DNA from: Janthinobacterium sp. 67
Lineage (GTDB): Bacteria > Pseudomonadota > Gammaproteobacteria > Burkholderiales > Burkholderiaceae_D
Reading direction: 5' to 3'
Length of the DNA stretch: 64,000 nt
Assembly: GCF_002797895.1 (NCBI RefSeq)
Contig: NZ_PGES01000001.1
Location: 2,480,001-2,544,000, forward strand
Notes under the pieces: model-generated
Seen by the model: the letters and a program-made list of their open reading frames with translations, nothing else
What the model was told of the DNA's origin: nothing
Databases searched by the model: none
In this document: positions 26,181 to 36,600 of the stretch, piece by piece
Numbering within the stretch: the stretch's first letter is position 1
Layout: the number at the start of each line of letters is the position of its first letter
Made by a program: the position numbers and the translations under genes

Positions 26181-26901
26181 ATCCGTCCAGTTCGGGGTAA
26201 TTGCGGAAGATGCCGTCCTGGTTAAATGGGATTCTGCGCTTCGAGCGCAGGTAACGGGCAATGTTCGGCCGCGCCGCCACGGCATCGTGCAAGTCGGACA
26301 AGGCGGAATATTCGGGCGCAAGACGCGCCATGGCTTGCGGAAAGGCATAGCGCAAGCCGGCCAGCATCTGGAACAGCGACAGGTCGCCATACGTGAGTTT
26401 TGACCCCACCAGATACTGACCCCGGCTGTTCAGCAGCACTTGCGCGAAATAATCGAGAAACTTGGGCAAGCGTGCTTCTCGGAAATCCGCGCTGCGCAGC
26501 AGGGCTGCCTGTTTTTGCTCTTCGTAATATTGATTCACCGACAGCGGATGGTGCGTGTCGTGCACTTCCGTCAGCCAGTCGGCCATCGTCAGTTGCAGCT
26601 GGTTCAGCCACAAGCGGCCGCTTTCCGCGCGCGGCGCCAGGCCCAAACGCCGTCCCAGGTAGAACAGGATGTTCGTCGTCTGGCCGATCAGCAGCTCGCC
26701 ATCGCGCAGCACGGGTGGCGCGTAGGCCGCGTGCGGCGTGCTGCCGCCGTCGAGGCAGGCCAGCATGGCGGGAACGCCCCGCCCCTGGCGTTCAGGCAAA
26801 CGGGCGACGTCGCGGTACTCGGCGCCTGCCTCTTCCAGGGCCAGCCGGATGAATTCGCCGCGCCCCTGTATCGTGGGCCAGTAGTACAGTTCAAACGCCA
26901 T
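26179..26901 (-). CDS. Glutathione S-transferase family protein
   Basis: A soluble 240-residue protein with a thioredoxin-like N-terminal domain (FELYYWPTIQGRGEFIRLAL, as in sigma/mu-like GSTs, with Tyr near the start and a TNILFYLG region) and an all-helical C-terminal domain (LTYGDLSLFQMLAGLRYA). I chose ATG 26901, preceded by GGAGGT; a GTG two codons earlier overlaps that site. It is the third gene of copA-cueR-GST. The position suggests induction by copper, perhaps against oxidative or thiol stress, but no substrate is known. Confidence 0.85.
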   Translation of the reverse strand: MAFELYYWPTIQGRGEFIRLALEEAGAEYRDVARLPERQGRGVPAMLACLDGGSTPHAAYAPPVLRDGELLIGQTTNILFYLGRRLGLAPRAESGRLWLNQLQLTMADWLTEVHDTHHPLSVNQYYEEQKQAALLRSADFREARLPKFLDYFAQVLLNSRGQYLVGSKLTYGDLSLFQMLAGLRYAFPQAMARLAPEYSALSDLHDAVAARPNIARYLRSKRRIPFNQDGIFRNYPELDG

Positions 26902-26922
26902 ACCCACCTCCGTCGATTTACC

Positions 26923-27342
26923 TCAATGGCAACATGCTGTCGCTTCCGTATCGCCGGCCAGGCCCAGGCTTTGCAGGATGGGGCAATCGGGCTTGTCGTC
27001 GCCGTGGCACGATTGCGCCAGGTGGGCCAGGGTATCGCGCATTTCCGTCAGTTCGGCGATACGCTGATTCAAGTCCGCCACGTGGGCCAGGGCGATGCCT
27101 TTTACGTCCGCGCTGGCGCGCTGGTCGTTTTGCCACAGCGACAGCAGTTCGCGGATCTGCTCGAGCGAAAAGCCCAGGCTCCGCCCGCGCTTGATGAAAC
27201 GCAGGGCGTGCAAGTCATTCGGCGTGTAGATGCGGTAACCGGCGTCGCTGCGCGCGCTGGGTTTTAACAAAGTAATGCTTTCGTAATAGCGTATCATTTT
27301 TGCCGATACGCCCGTTTCGCTTGCCGCTTGGCCGATATTCAT
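26923..27342 (-). CDS. cueR: CueR copper-responsive MerR-family activator
   Basis: Senses Cu(I) and activates the copA promoter. The winged helix-turn-helix begins MNIGQAASETGVSAKMIRYY, and a long dimerisation helix follows. The metal site is in the C-terminus: CHGDDKPDCPILQSL gives the two Cys spaced as in CueR, and the tail ends CCH. ATG 27342 gives the usual size of 139 residues. It starts one base after the copA stop, so it is made from the copA transcript and probably autoregulates. Confidence 0.93.
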   Translation of the reverse strand: MNIGQAASETGVSAKMIRYYESITLLKPSARSDAGYRIYTPNDLHALRFIKRGRSLGFSLEQIRELLSLWQNDQRASADVKGIALAHVADLNQRIAELTEMRDTLAHLAQSCHGDDKPDCPILQSLGLAGDTEATACCH

Positions 27343-27343
27343 C

Positions 27344-29767
27344 CTATGACTCCTTGGTATGCGCACTGCGGGCTTTCCAGCGGCGCAGCAACAGGGCATT
27401 GCTGATCACGCTGACCGAACTGAAGGCCATCGCCGCGCCCGCCACCATGGGGTTGAGCAGGCCGAAGGCGGCCAGCGGAATGCCGATCAGGTTGTAAATG
27501 AAAGCCCAGAACAGATTCTGCCGTATCTTGCTGTAGGTGCGGCGCGAGATATCGATGGCGTCCGCCACCAGGGCCGGATCGCCGCGCATCAAGGTAATGC
27601 CGGCCGCGTGCATGGCCACGTCCGTGCCCGTCGACATGGCGATGCCCACGTCGGCGGCCGCCAGCGCGGGCGCATCGTTGATGCCGTCGCCCACCATGGC
27701 CACCTTCGCGCCCTCGCCTTTCAGCGCGACAATCTTAGCGGTTTTATCGGCCGGCAGCATTTTCGCCGCCACCGTGTCAATGCCCAGCAACTGCCCGACG
27801 GCGTCCGCGCTGCCCTGGTTGTCCCCGGTCAGCATCACCGTCTGGATACCGAGGCTATGCAAATGGGCAATGGCGGCCTGCGCGTTCGGCTTGACCTGGT
27901 CGGAAAAGGCGAACAGCCCCAGCAATTGCGTGCCCGAGGCCAGCCACGAAATCGTGTTGCCCGTGTTTTCCAGCGACAAGGCCTGTGCCGCCAAAGGCGT
28001 CATGTCTACATTCAATTCCTGCATCAGCCGCGTGCTGCCCAGCTTCAACTCCAGGCCATCGACGTGGGCCGCCAGGCCGCGGCCCGGCAAGGCCGACAGG
28101 GCCGTGGCTGGCAAGGGTTCGATATGGCGCGCGGCAGCCGCATCGAGCACGGCCGTAGCCAGGCTGTGCTCGCTGCCGCGCTGGATGCTGGCCGCCAGTT
28201 GCAACAGGCGGGCATCGTCGATGCCGTGCGCATGCAGGGCTGCCAGCGCGGGTTTGCCCACCGTCAGGGTGCCTGTCTTGTCGAACACGACGGTATTGAC
28301 GGCGTGCGCCACTTCCAGCGCTTCCGCATCCTTGATCAGGATGCCGTAACGGGCAGCCACGCCGGTGCCGGCCATGATGGCCGTCGGCGTGGCCAGGCCC
28401 AGCGCGCAGGGGCAGGCGATGACCAGCACGGCCACGGCATTGATGATGGCGTTTTCCAGCTCGCCGGTGGCGAACCACCAGCCCAGCATGGTCAGCAGCG
28501 CCAGCACCAGCACCACGGGCACGAAAATCGCGCTGACCTTGTCGACCAGATGCTGGATCGGCGCCTTGGCCGCCTGCGCATCTTCCACCAGGCGGATGAT
28601 GCGCGACAAGGTCGTCTCGCCGCCCACGGCTTGCGTGCGCACCAGCAACAAGCCGTCGGCATTGATGGCGCCGCCCGTGACCTTGTCGCCCGGGTGCTTA
28701 TCGACGGGCAAGCTTTCGCCCGTGATCAGCGACTCATTGATCTGGCTGGCGCCTTCCACCACGACGCCATCGACGGCCACCCGCTCGCCGGGACGGATGA
28801 CCACCAGGTCACCCACTTTGACTTGTTCCACGGGCAGATCGATTTCCACGCCGTCGCGGCGCACGCGGGCCGATTCCGGACGCAAGACTTGCAGCGCGCG
28901 AATGGCCGAGGCCGTCTGGCGCTTGGCGCGGCTTTCCAGCCATTTTCCCAACAGCACCAGGGTGATGACGACGGCCGACGCTTCAAAGTACAGGTGCGGC
29001 AGCATTTCGCCCGCCGTCAGCCACTGGTAGACGGACAGGCCGTACGCGGCGCTCGTCCCCAGCGCCACGAGCAGATCCATATTGCCGCTGCCGGCGCGGG
29101 CCGCCTTCCAGCCCGCCTTGTAGAAACGCGCGCCAAAGTAAAACTGCACGGGTGTCGCCAGCGCGAATTGCAGCCAGCCGGGCAACATCAGATGGATGCC
29201 GGCCCATTCGAGCAGCATGGGCAACATCAAGGGGAAAGCCAGCACGGCAGCGAACGCCACTTTCATGCCGTCGCGATTCGGCGCCACGGCGGGCGCGCTG
29301 GCCTGGCTGGCGGCGGGCACCCTGGCTTCATAGCCGGCCTTGCCGATGGCCGCGACCAGGCCAGCCGCATCGGCCTCGCCCGTCACCTTGACGCGCGCGC
29401 TTTCCGTGGCCAGGTTGACGCTGGCGGCCAGCACGCCAGGCACTTTCAGCAAGGCTTTTTCCACCCGGCCCACGCACGAAGCGCACGTCATGCCGGCAAT
29501 GTTCAGGTCGATTTCGCGCTGCGCCACGCTGTAGCCGGCCTTTTCCACGGCAGCCTGCAAGGTGGCCAGCGGAATCGGCGTGCTGGACGTGACTTTGGCC
29601 ATTTCCGTGGCCAGGTTGACGCTGGCCTGGCTCACGCCGGGCACGGCGGCCAGGGCCTTTTCCACGCGGCCCACGCACGAGGCGCAGCTCATGCCTTCGA
29701 TGGCCAGCGCCTGCGCATGCGCGGCGGCGGGAGGGGAAGCGGCGGGAGCGAGTGCACTCTGGTTCAT
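27344..29767 (-). CDS. copA: Copper-exporting P-type ATPase CopA
   Basis: Inner-membrane pump that expels Cu(I) from the cytoplasm. The 807 residues contain two N-terminal HMA domains (CASC at 28-31 and 95-98), the TGES actuator motif at 349-352, the membrane copper site CPC at 452-454, the phosphorylation motif DKTGTLT at 496-502, and GDGINDAP in the nucleotide domain. All key residues are present. It is the first gene of copA-cueR-GST, with a CueR-type promoter 36 bases upstream of the ATG. Confidence 0.96.
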   Translation of the reverse strand: MNQSALAPAASPPAAAHAQALAIEGMSCASCVGRVEKALAAVPGVSQASVNLATEMAKVTSSTPIPLATLQAAVEKAGYSVAQREIDLNIAGMTCASCVGRVEKALLKVPGVLAASVNLATESARVKVTGEADAAGLVAAIGKAGYEARVPAASQASAPAVAPNRDGMKVAFAAVLAFPLMLPMLLEWAGIHLMLPGWLQFALATPVQFYFGARFYKAGWKAARAGSGNMDLLVALGTSAAYGLSVYQWLTAGEMLPHLYFEASAVVITLVLLGKWLESRAKRQTASAIRALQVLRPESARVRRDGVEIDLPVEQVKVGDLVVIRPGERVAVDGVVVEGASQINESLITGESLPVDKHPGDKVTGGAINADGLLLVRTQAVGGETTLSRIIRLVEDAQAAKAPIQHLVDKVSAIFVPVVLVLALLTMLGWWFATGELENAIINAVAVLVIACPCALGLATPTAIMAGTGVAARYGILIKDAEALEVAHAVNTVVFDKTGTLTVGKPALAALHAHGIDDARLLQLAASIQRGSEHSLATAVLDAAAARHIEPLPATALSALPGRGLAAHVDGLELKLGSTRLMQELNVDMTPLAAQALSLENTGNTISWLASGTQLLGLFAFSDQVKPNAQAAIAHLHSLGIQTVMLTGDNQGSADAVGQLLGIDTVAAKMLPADKTAKIVALKGEGAKVAMVGDGINDAPALAAADVGIAMSTGTDVAMHAAGITLMRGDPALVADAIDISRRTYSKIRQNLFWAFIYNLIGIPLAAFGLLNPMVAGAAMAFSSVSVISNALLLRRWKARSAHTKES

Positions 29768-29802
29768 GGCAGATCCTGTACGAAAGATTGACTAATAAGG
29801 TC

Positions 29803-29833
29803 AGGATCTGCTATCCAACGATGGGAAGGTCAA
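29803..29833 (-). promoter_or_regulatory. CueR-type copA promoter with 19-base spacer
   Basis: On the reverse strand TTGACC (29833-29828) is followed after exactly 19 bases by GATCCT (29808-29803). The overlong spacer is the mark of MerR-family promoters. The spacer starts TTCCCATCGTTGGATAG, giving a partly symmetrical ACCTTCC/TGGATAG operator like that of E. coli copA. CueR with Cu(I) would untwist it to allow transcription. Confidence 0.75.
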
Positions 29834-29871
29834 GCCCTATTTCAAAGCAAACAGGGGCCAGTCCAAGAAAT

Positions 29872-30624
29872 CTAGCGCACCACGCAGTCGATGGCGGCAG
29901 GCTTGGTGCCGCCTGCAGGACCGCCGCCGCTTGAGGCCGATGGCAAAAAGGCCGGCGGCAGCGTGAACTGCAGGCCTGGATTGACGGGCAACAGGGCGGG
30001 AGGTTGCCGGAAGTTGGGTGTGTAGCCAAACTGGCCCGGGGCAAAGTTTTGCGAGCCCACTGGATTCGTCACATGAATCATGCCGTCGATCACGTGCACA
30101 TACAGGCCGGGAGCCATTCCCTGCCCTGCCGATGACGGCGCCGTCGGCAGCGGCGCCGAGGGAGCAACATAGCTGGCAACAAACGTCGTGCCGCGGATGC
30201 CGATGGTGGCAGCCGGCGTCTTCATCTCGAAGCGTTCCTTGTTGCGCTTGCCCAGCAAGCCCGTGACGGAGCGCAGGCCGCCCTTGAGCAAGCTGAAGAT
30301 GGCGTGGTCGCCGTCGGGCTGCTCGGCCGTGTAGCTGAATTGCTCGATCACGAAACTGGTATTCGGTTTCAAGATGATTTCGCTATTGTCGATCAGCTTG
30401 ATCAAGGCATAGGTTTCCTTTTCCGTCAGCAAGGTATCGCCCTGCTCGACCTCGGACTTGATGGCCAGGATTTTCACCTTGCCGTCCATCTTCTTGGCCA
30501 TCAGCGGACCGCTCAATTGCATCACCGTGCCGGCCACCTGTCCGGCCCAGGCGTGCGCGCCCACGCACATCAAGGCCAGCCACAACAAGGCCTTAATTGC
30601 AGTACATTTTTTTAGTAGGTTCAT
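29872..30624 (-). CDS. Exported FecR-domain protein at end of adhesin operon
   Basis: A 250-residue protein with a signal peptide (MNLLKKCTAIKALLWLALMC, cleavage near AWA). A FecR fold covers about residues 30-165 (GTVMQLSGPLMAKK, EVEQGDTLLTEKETYALIKL, LKPNTSFVIEQFSY, ETPAATIGIRGT-like block MKTPAATIGIRGTTF). The tail is proline/glycine-rich and ends IDCVVR. Unlike classical FecR it has no cytoplasmic N-terminus or single anchor helix, so it should be periplasmic or surface-bound. Its ATG lies 32 bases inside the end of the adhesin gene, implying coupled translation. Related proteins often sit near CHASE2 cyclases, as here. Confidence 0.85.
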   Translation of the reverse strand: MNLLKKCTAIKALLWLALMCVGAHAWAGQVAGTVMQLSGPLMAKKMDGKVKILAIKSEVEQGDTLLTEKETYALIKLIDNSEIILKPNTSFVIEQFSYTAEQPDGDHAIFSLLKGGLRSVTGLLGKRNKERFEMKTPAATIGIRGTTFVASYVAPSAPLPTAPSSAGQGMAPGLYVHVIDGMIHVTNPVGSQNFAPGQFGYTPNFRQPPALLPVNPGLQFTLPPAFLPSASSGGGPAGGTKPAAIDCVVR

Positions 30625-33600
30625 CGAATTTGTATCCTGTTGGTTTATCTGTGGCACCGGCAACCTCCTTGCTGTCTTTCTTTTTATCGTCAGCCGTGGT
30701 GGGCGAAGTCGACGCGAGCGCATCATTGGCGCGGTCGGCTTGCTTGATGATGCGCAAGGCATCGTCGATGGCCGCGCTCGTGACGGTGTCGATCACGGGC
30801 TTGTCGATGGTCGTGGCGGGCAGGAAGATGGCGTCCGCCATGTTCACCGCGCCATTCGGTGCCAGCAGGGTCACGCCGCTGCGCTGGCGATTGACGCGCA
30901 CGCCCGCGTCGCCCGTGATGCTGCCCGTTTTCGCCAGCACGCCGATGCTGCCCGCTGCCGGCAAGGTGACGCTGGCCGTGTCCGCAAAGCGCACATTGGT
31001 CCCCGCGATGGCGCTGAAATTGCCGGCGCCAGCGATAGTCGCATTGCCGCCGACGCGGATATCGCCGCCAGCCACCACGCTGATGTCGCGCGCGGCGGCC
31101 AGCTGCGCACCATCGCCCAGCAGCACGTCCGTGCTGGCATTGAGCGTGATGTCATTGCCCGCGATCTTGCCGTTGACGGTGACGGGGCTGTGCGCCGTCA
31201 CGCTGACGTTGCCGCCATTCGCATTGATATTGCCAGCCGCGACGCCGCCCGTATTGTCGATGGCGATATTGCCCGCGCCCGTGACCAGCGTTCCCAGGGT
31301 CAAGGTGCCCGGCGCCGAGGTATTGTTCAGCGCAATGCCGCCCCCTGCGCTATTGCTGGCGGTAAAACTGCCCACCTGGTTGCCAGCATTGCCCAGCACG
31401 ATGCCATCGCGCGCTTGCGCAGCCACGCTGCCGGCGAGCAGCGCGCCGTCCTGGGCGATGGCGCCGTTCAAGGCGCTCAGCTGTACGGTGTTCGCCGCCA
31501 GGCTGGCGAAGCGCAAGTCGCCAGCCGCTTGCGTGATGGCCAGCTGGCCCGCCAGCCGGATGGCGCCGGCAGTCTGATTGAAGCTGTTGGCGATGAGCAG
31601 GTTGCCATTGCCGCTCAGCAGGCCGCCGCCCTGCGCATAGCGGTCCGCCGACAGGCTGCCGTTCAGCAGCAAGCTGCCGCCGTTGATTTCCAGACCAGCC
31701 AGGCCGCCCAGCACGGAGCGGTCCAGCGCGCTTTCACCCAAGGTCAAGCTGCCGCCCGTCAACAGCAAACCCGTCGCCGAGTTCAGGTTTTTCAGAATGG
31801 TGTTGCCGGCCGCCGCGCTGTAGGTAACGGTGCCCTTGCTATTGCTAAAGTCGACGGCCAGCACGTTCGAGCCTTCCGGCACCACGCCGCCGTCCCAGTT
31901 GGCCGCATCGCTCCACAGACCGTTGCCGCTGCCGACCCAGGTGGACAATTGTTTTTGTGCAATCGATGCCTGCGCCGTGCCGCCCGTCGTCTCCAGGGTA
32001 TAGTTGCCCGCATCGGCGCCCGCCAGACGGAAGCCGCTGGCCGTCACCAGTTTTCCGGCACCCGCGTTCTTGTCGGCAAAGCTGCCGCTGCCGCCCACCA
32101 CGCTGACCACATCCTGACCCAGCACGCCGTTCGCCGACGCGCTGACGGTGGCGGAAGTCGTGCCGTCATACACCTTGCCGGCCGCGCTCACGCCTGCCAG
32201 GGTCAGGCTGGCGGGCGTGATACTGGCCAGCAAGCCTGTCGGCAAGACGATAAAATAATTGCCCGCATCGGCGCCCGTCACGGTCGCGCCGCTCAGCTGC
32301 ACCGCCTTGCCGGCACCCACGTTCTTGTCCGCAAAGTTGGCGACTGCCGAGGCAGTCAAGATGTCGCCGGCGACACGGTCATCACCCAGGCTCAGCTGCG
32401 CAGCCGTCGTGCCATCGTAGACCTTGCCGCCCGCCACGCCGGACAGGTTCAGCGCGCGCGCACCAATGTCGGACGTGGTGCTGCCAGCATTGCTGCTCAG
32501 CACATAGTTGCCTGCATCGGTACCGCTCACGCCCACATTGCTTACATTGACGGCCTTGCCGGCACCCGCATTCTTGTTGCCAAATGCGGCATTGCCCGCC
32601 ACCGTCAGGACGTCGCCCTGGATACGGTCGTCGCCAAAGCTCACCTGCGCGCCGGTCGTGCCGTCATACGTCTTGTTGACGCCATTAAAGCTCACGTTCA
32701 GGGTACGTGCCGCGATATCGGCCGTGGTGCTACCGACATTGCTGCCCAGCATATAGTTGCCCGCATCGCCACCGCTCAGCGCCACATTCGTGACATTGAC
32801 GGTTTTTCCAGTCCCTGCGTTCCTGTTGCCAAAGGCGGCGCTGCCGCTCACGCTCAAGGTATCGCCCTGGATGCGGTCGTCGCCAAAGCCGACTTGCGCG
32901 CCCGTCGTGCCGTCATACGTCTTGTTGACGCCGTTGAAACTCACGTTCAGGGTACGCGCCGCGATATCGGCCGTGGTGCTGCCAGCATTGCTGCCCAGTA
33001 CATAGTTGCCAGCATCGCCGCCGCTCAGCGCCACGTTCGTGACATTGACGGCCTTGCCGGTGCCCGCATTCTTGTTGCCAAACGCGGCATTGCCCGCCAC
33101 CGTCAGGACGTCGCCCTGGATACGGTCGTCGCCGAAGTTCACCTGCGCGCCTGTCGTGCCATCGTAGGTCTTGTTGACGCCACTGATATTGACGTTCAAG
33201 GTGCGTGCCGTGATGTCGGCCGTCGTGCTGCCAGCATTTCCATTGAGCACATAGTTGCCCGCATCGGCACCCGTCAGGTGGCCGGTCGATACCTGATAAT
33301 CGACCGTTTTGCCGGTGCCGACATTCTTGTCGCGGAAGCTGCCCTGCAAGCCTTCCATGCCGACCTGGTCGCCCGTCGCGAGACCTTCGAAGTAGCCGTT
33401 CAGGGCCGCCTGCAAGGTACCGTCGTAGACGCGGCTTTGCGCACCCGAGACGCCATAGTTCAGCAGGCGCGCCGTGATGGCCGCCGTACCGTCCGCCGTC
33501 GTCGCGGTCAGGCTGTAGTTGCCCAGTTCATTGCCGACCAGGGCCAGGCCGCTGGCGTGCACGGCCTTGCTGCCGCCCACGTTCTTGTCGAGGAAGGCGG

Positions 33601-36600
33601 CGCTGCCGCTGGCGCTGATGTTGTCGCCCGTCACCAGATTGCCCAGCACGAAACTGGCGCCGTCGTAACCGAGTGTGCCGTCATAGACCTTGCCGTTGCC
33701 GCCGATGCTCACCGTCAGCGCGCGCGGCGTGATGGCGAAGGTCGTCGTGCCGCCCAGGGTGATGTCGTACTTGGTCGACCAAAGGCCCGTCGCCGCATAG
33801 CTGCCCACGTTGCGCGCATTGCTGCCGTAGCCGAGGCTGCCATTGACGCCCGTGTCGCCATCAAGCAATCCCACATAGCCGATCGAGCCGAGGAAGGCGG
33901 CCAGCTGGCCATCGTAGACCTTGCCTGCGGCGTTGCCCGACAGGTTCACTTGCAGCGGCTTCAGGAAAGCCTTCAGCATCGGCGTCGTATAGCCTTCGTA
34001 GATGCGCCACACGCTGCTGAAATTGTAGTCGTTGAAGCTGGCCTGCTGCCGCATCTGCGCCGTACTGAGGCCGGTGGAGCCGCCGCCACCGGCCTGCACC
34101 AGCGACGTTTCATAATTGAAAAAACCATAGCTGAACGGGGAGCCGGCGGACACGCGGCCGGCCACCGCGCCCACGTCCGCATAGCCGTCGCCAGTCACGG
34201 CGCCGCTGCTGAAGACATGGCTGACGCTGCCCGTGCTTTCACCGACCAGCCCGCCCATGTTTTCCCTGGTCAGGATGGGATCGGCAGTGGCGGCCCGGCC
34301 CACGGCGCCGCTGGCGTACGCATCGTCGATGCTGCCGCCGTTCAGGCCCACCAGGCCGCCGATGCTGCGCGCGCCGCTGACATTGCCGGTGGCATAAGAC
34401 TGGCTCAACGCGCCCTGGTTGTTGCCGACCAGGCCGCCGATCATTTCACGCGCGCCCGTCACCACGCCGGTGGCATACGAAGTCGCGATGCTGGCGCCGG
34501 ACGCATTCCATCCCGCCAGGCCGCCGATGGCGCCGCCGCCATCGGCATTGACGCCGGTGACGGCGCCGCTGCTGCTGGACATGGTGACGGCGCCGCCGTT
34601 GCTGCCCACCAGGCCGCCGACATTGCGCTGGCCGCTGACGGCCACGCTGCTGTTCACGTTCTCGATAGTGCCGCTGACCACATTGCCGGCCAGCGCGCCC
34701 ACGTTCGCCGTGCCGGCGACGCTGCCGCCGCTCAGGATCAGGTTGCGCAAGGTGCCGCCCTGCACGGTACCAAACAGGCCTGCCGCCGAACCTGGCACTT
34801 GGCTGCGGTCGATCACCAAATTGCTGAGCGTAAATCCGCCGCCATCGAACACGCCGGAAAAACCGCTGCCGCCGCCAATCGGCACGAAGCCTTGGCCATT
34901 GTTCCAGTTCACGGTGCCGCTGGCGTCGAGATTGCCGGCCAGGCGATAGTTGTTGCCTAGACCCAGGCTGGCAATGCCTTGCAAGCCGTAGATATCGGCG
35001 ATCAGGTAGGGCGAGGAGGCGCCGTCGCCGCCGGTCACGCGCAGGAAGCTGGCGCCGCTGCCGATGGCAAAGCTTCTGGCGCTAAATCCTGGCAAGGCCG
35101 CCCCGTTTTGCACCCAGTTGCCGCCGTCGAGCACAAAGCTGCCGTCCACCGTCACGGCGCTTGTGGCCGTGATGGCGGAACCTGAATTGAGGTGCAGGTC
35201 GCCAGCCCTGGCAAGCGTATCCGATATCCGTATGCCAGCCGTGTTCGTGCCGTCGCCGATGGTCAGCGATGCGGCCGAGATGCCGGCCAGCTCGACCGCG
35301 TTCAGGCCGAGGGCTGTGCCCGATTTGGTGCCCAGGTCGATGCTGCGCGAACTGCTCAGCGGCTTGATGATCACGTTCGCGCTGCCGGCCGTGCCGCCAA
35401 AGTTGAGCTTCCCGTTAATGCCGATATTATCTGCCTGCAACGTCACTGTTTGGCCAACGTTACCGCTACCGAACAACTGGTCACCGCTGCCGGTCAGGTC
35501 GATAGTGCCGTCCTGGATATTGCTGGTCAGGGCCAGATTTCCGCTGCCCACATTGACCACGCCAGCACCGCCCACGCTGGCACCGGACAGGGCAACGCTG
35601 CCGCCATTCGTGCTGATCGGCGCGGCCAGGTTGACAATCGAACCGGCACCGTAAGGTGTGCCACTGCTGGCATCGTTGGCCAGCAGCGTGACGCTACCGC
35701 CGTTGGTGGTGATCGATGAGTTGACGTTGATCGTCTCACCCGCCCTGGCGGTCAAGCCTATGCCGGACTGCGTCATACTGATGGCGCTGTTGAAATTGAT
35801 GCGATGCGTGGCTTGCAGCATGACATTGCTGCTGGCGCCGGAGATGAGGTCGGCGCCGATGTTGCTGCTGCCGGTGGCCGGCGCGTCGGCGAACTGGTCC
35901 ACGTCGCCCAGCTGGCCGGCGCCGCCGGCCACCACATTGATATCATACGGATCAAGCAGCCAGTTGCCGCGCTTGCCACGCGCCGCGCCCGTATTGACGC
36001 GGATGCCGTCGACGGCCAGGTAGTGGCCGGACGTTTCCACGACACCGCCGTCGCCGCCTTGCGCGCCGCCGCGCGCGGAAATGCTGCCGTGCACCTGGGC
36101 CGATTCATTACCCCAGGCGATGACCTTGCCGCCATTGCCGCTGTCGATGCCATCGGCAGCGACGCTGGCATCCTTGCCGACGAGCACTTGGCGCGCATTC
36201 TGCACGGCCGCGTTCTTGCCCTGGTAGTCGCCGCCCAGCAAGACCGTGCCGCCGCCCGTGGCGCCGCTGGCGTCGACCTTCGCATTGCCCAGCAAGCCCA
36301 CCTGCTCGCCCAGCACCTGGATGTCGCCGCCTTTGCCCGCCGCGCCCGTGGCGCTGGTGACGCTGCCCGCTTCGAGCAGCGCCTTGCCGCTGGCCTTGAG
36401 CACGATCTTGCCATGCTCGCCGACGACGGCGCTGTTGGCATTGAGCACGCCGCGCTGGCTGACCAGCGCGCCGGCCATGCCGATGCTGCCGCCCTGGGCG
36501 ATGATCTGGCCCAGGTTCAGCGCCTGGTCGCTTGGTGCCGAGACGAGCACGCGCAATTGCGGATTGCCGGGGTCGGCCAGCTGCACGCTGCGCCCGGCCG

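Noticed and set aside
26394..26430. TTTTGACCCC and CTGACCCCGG resembling the GGGGTC palindrome family
   Set aside because: Lies within the GST gene, is not palindromic and fits the coding frame.
29770..29810. CAGATCCTG/CAGGATCTG inverted repeat in front of copA as an RNA thermometer or riboswitch
   Set aside because: One arm overlaps the -10 box, so it would not be in the transcript; any role would be at DNA level only.
32462..33208. Regular repeats resembling a CRISPR-like or satellite array
   Set aside because: The period is 249 bases, codon-aligned and inside the adhesin frame; these are protein repeats.
30458..34960. Very long forward open frame (1500 codons) opposite the adhesin gene
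   Set aside because: It is antisense to a clear TpsA gene, has Arg/His/Ala-biased composition typical of GC-rich shadow frames, and no ribosome site.
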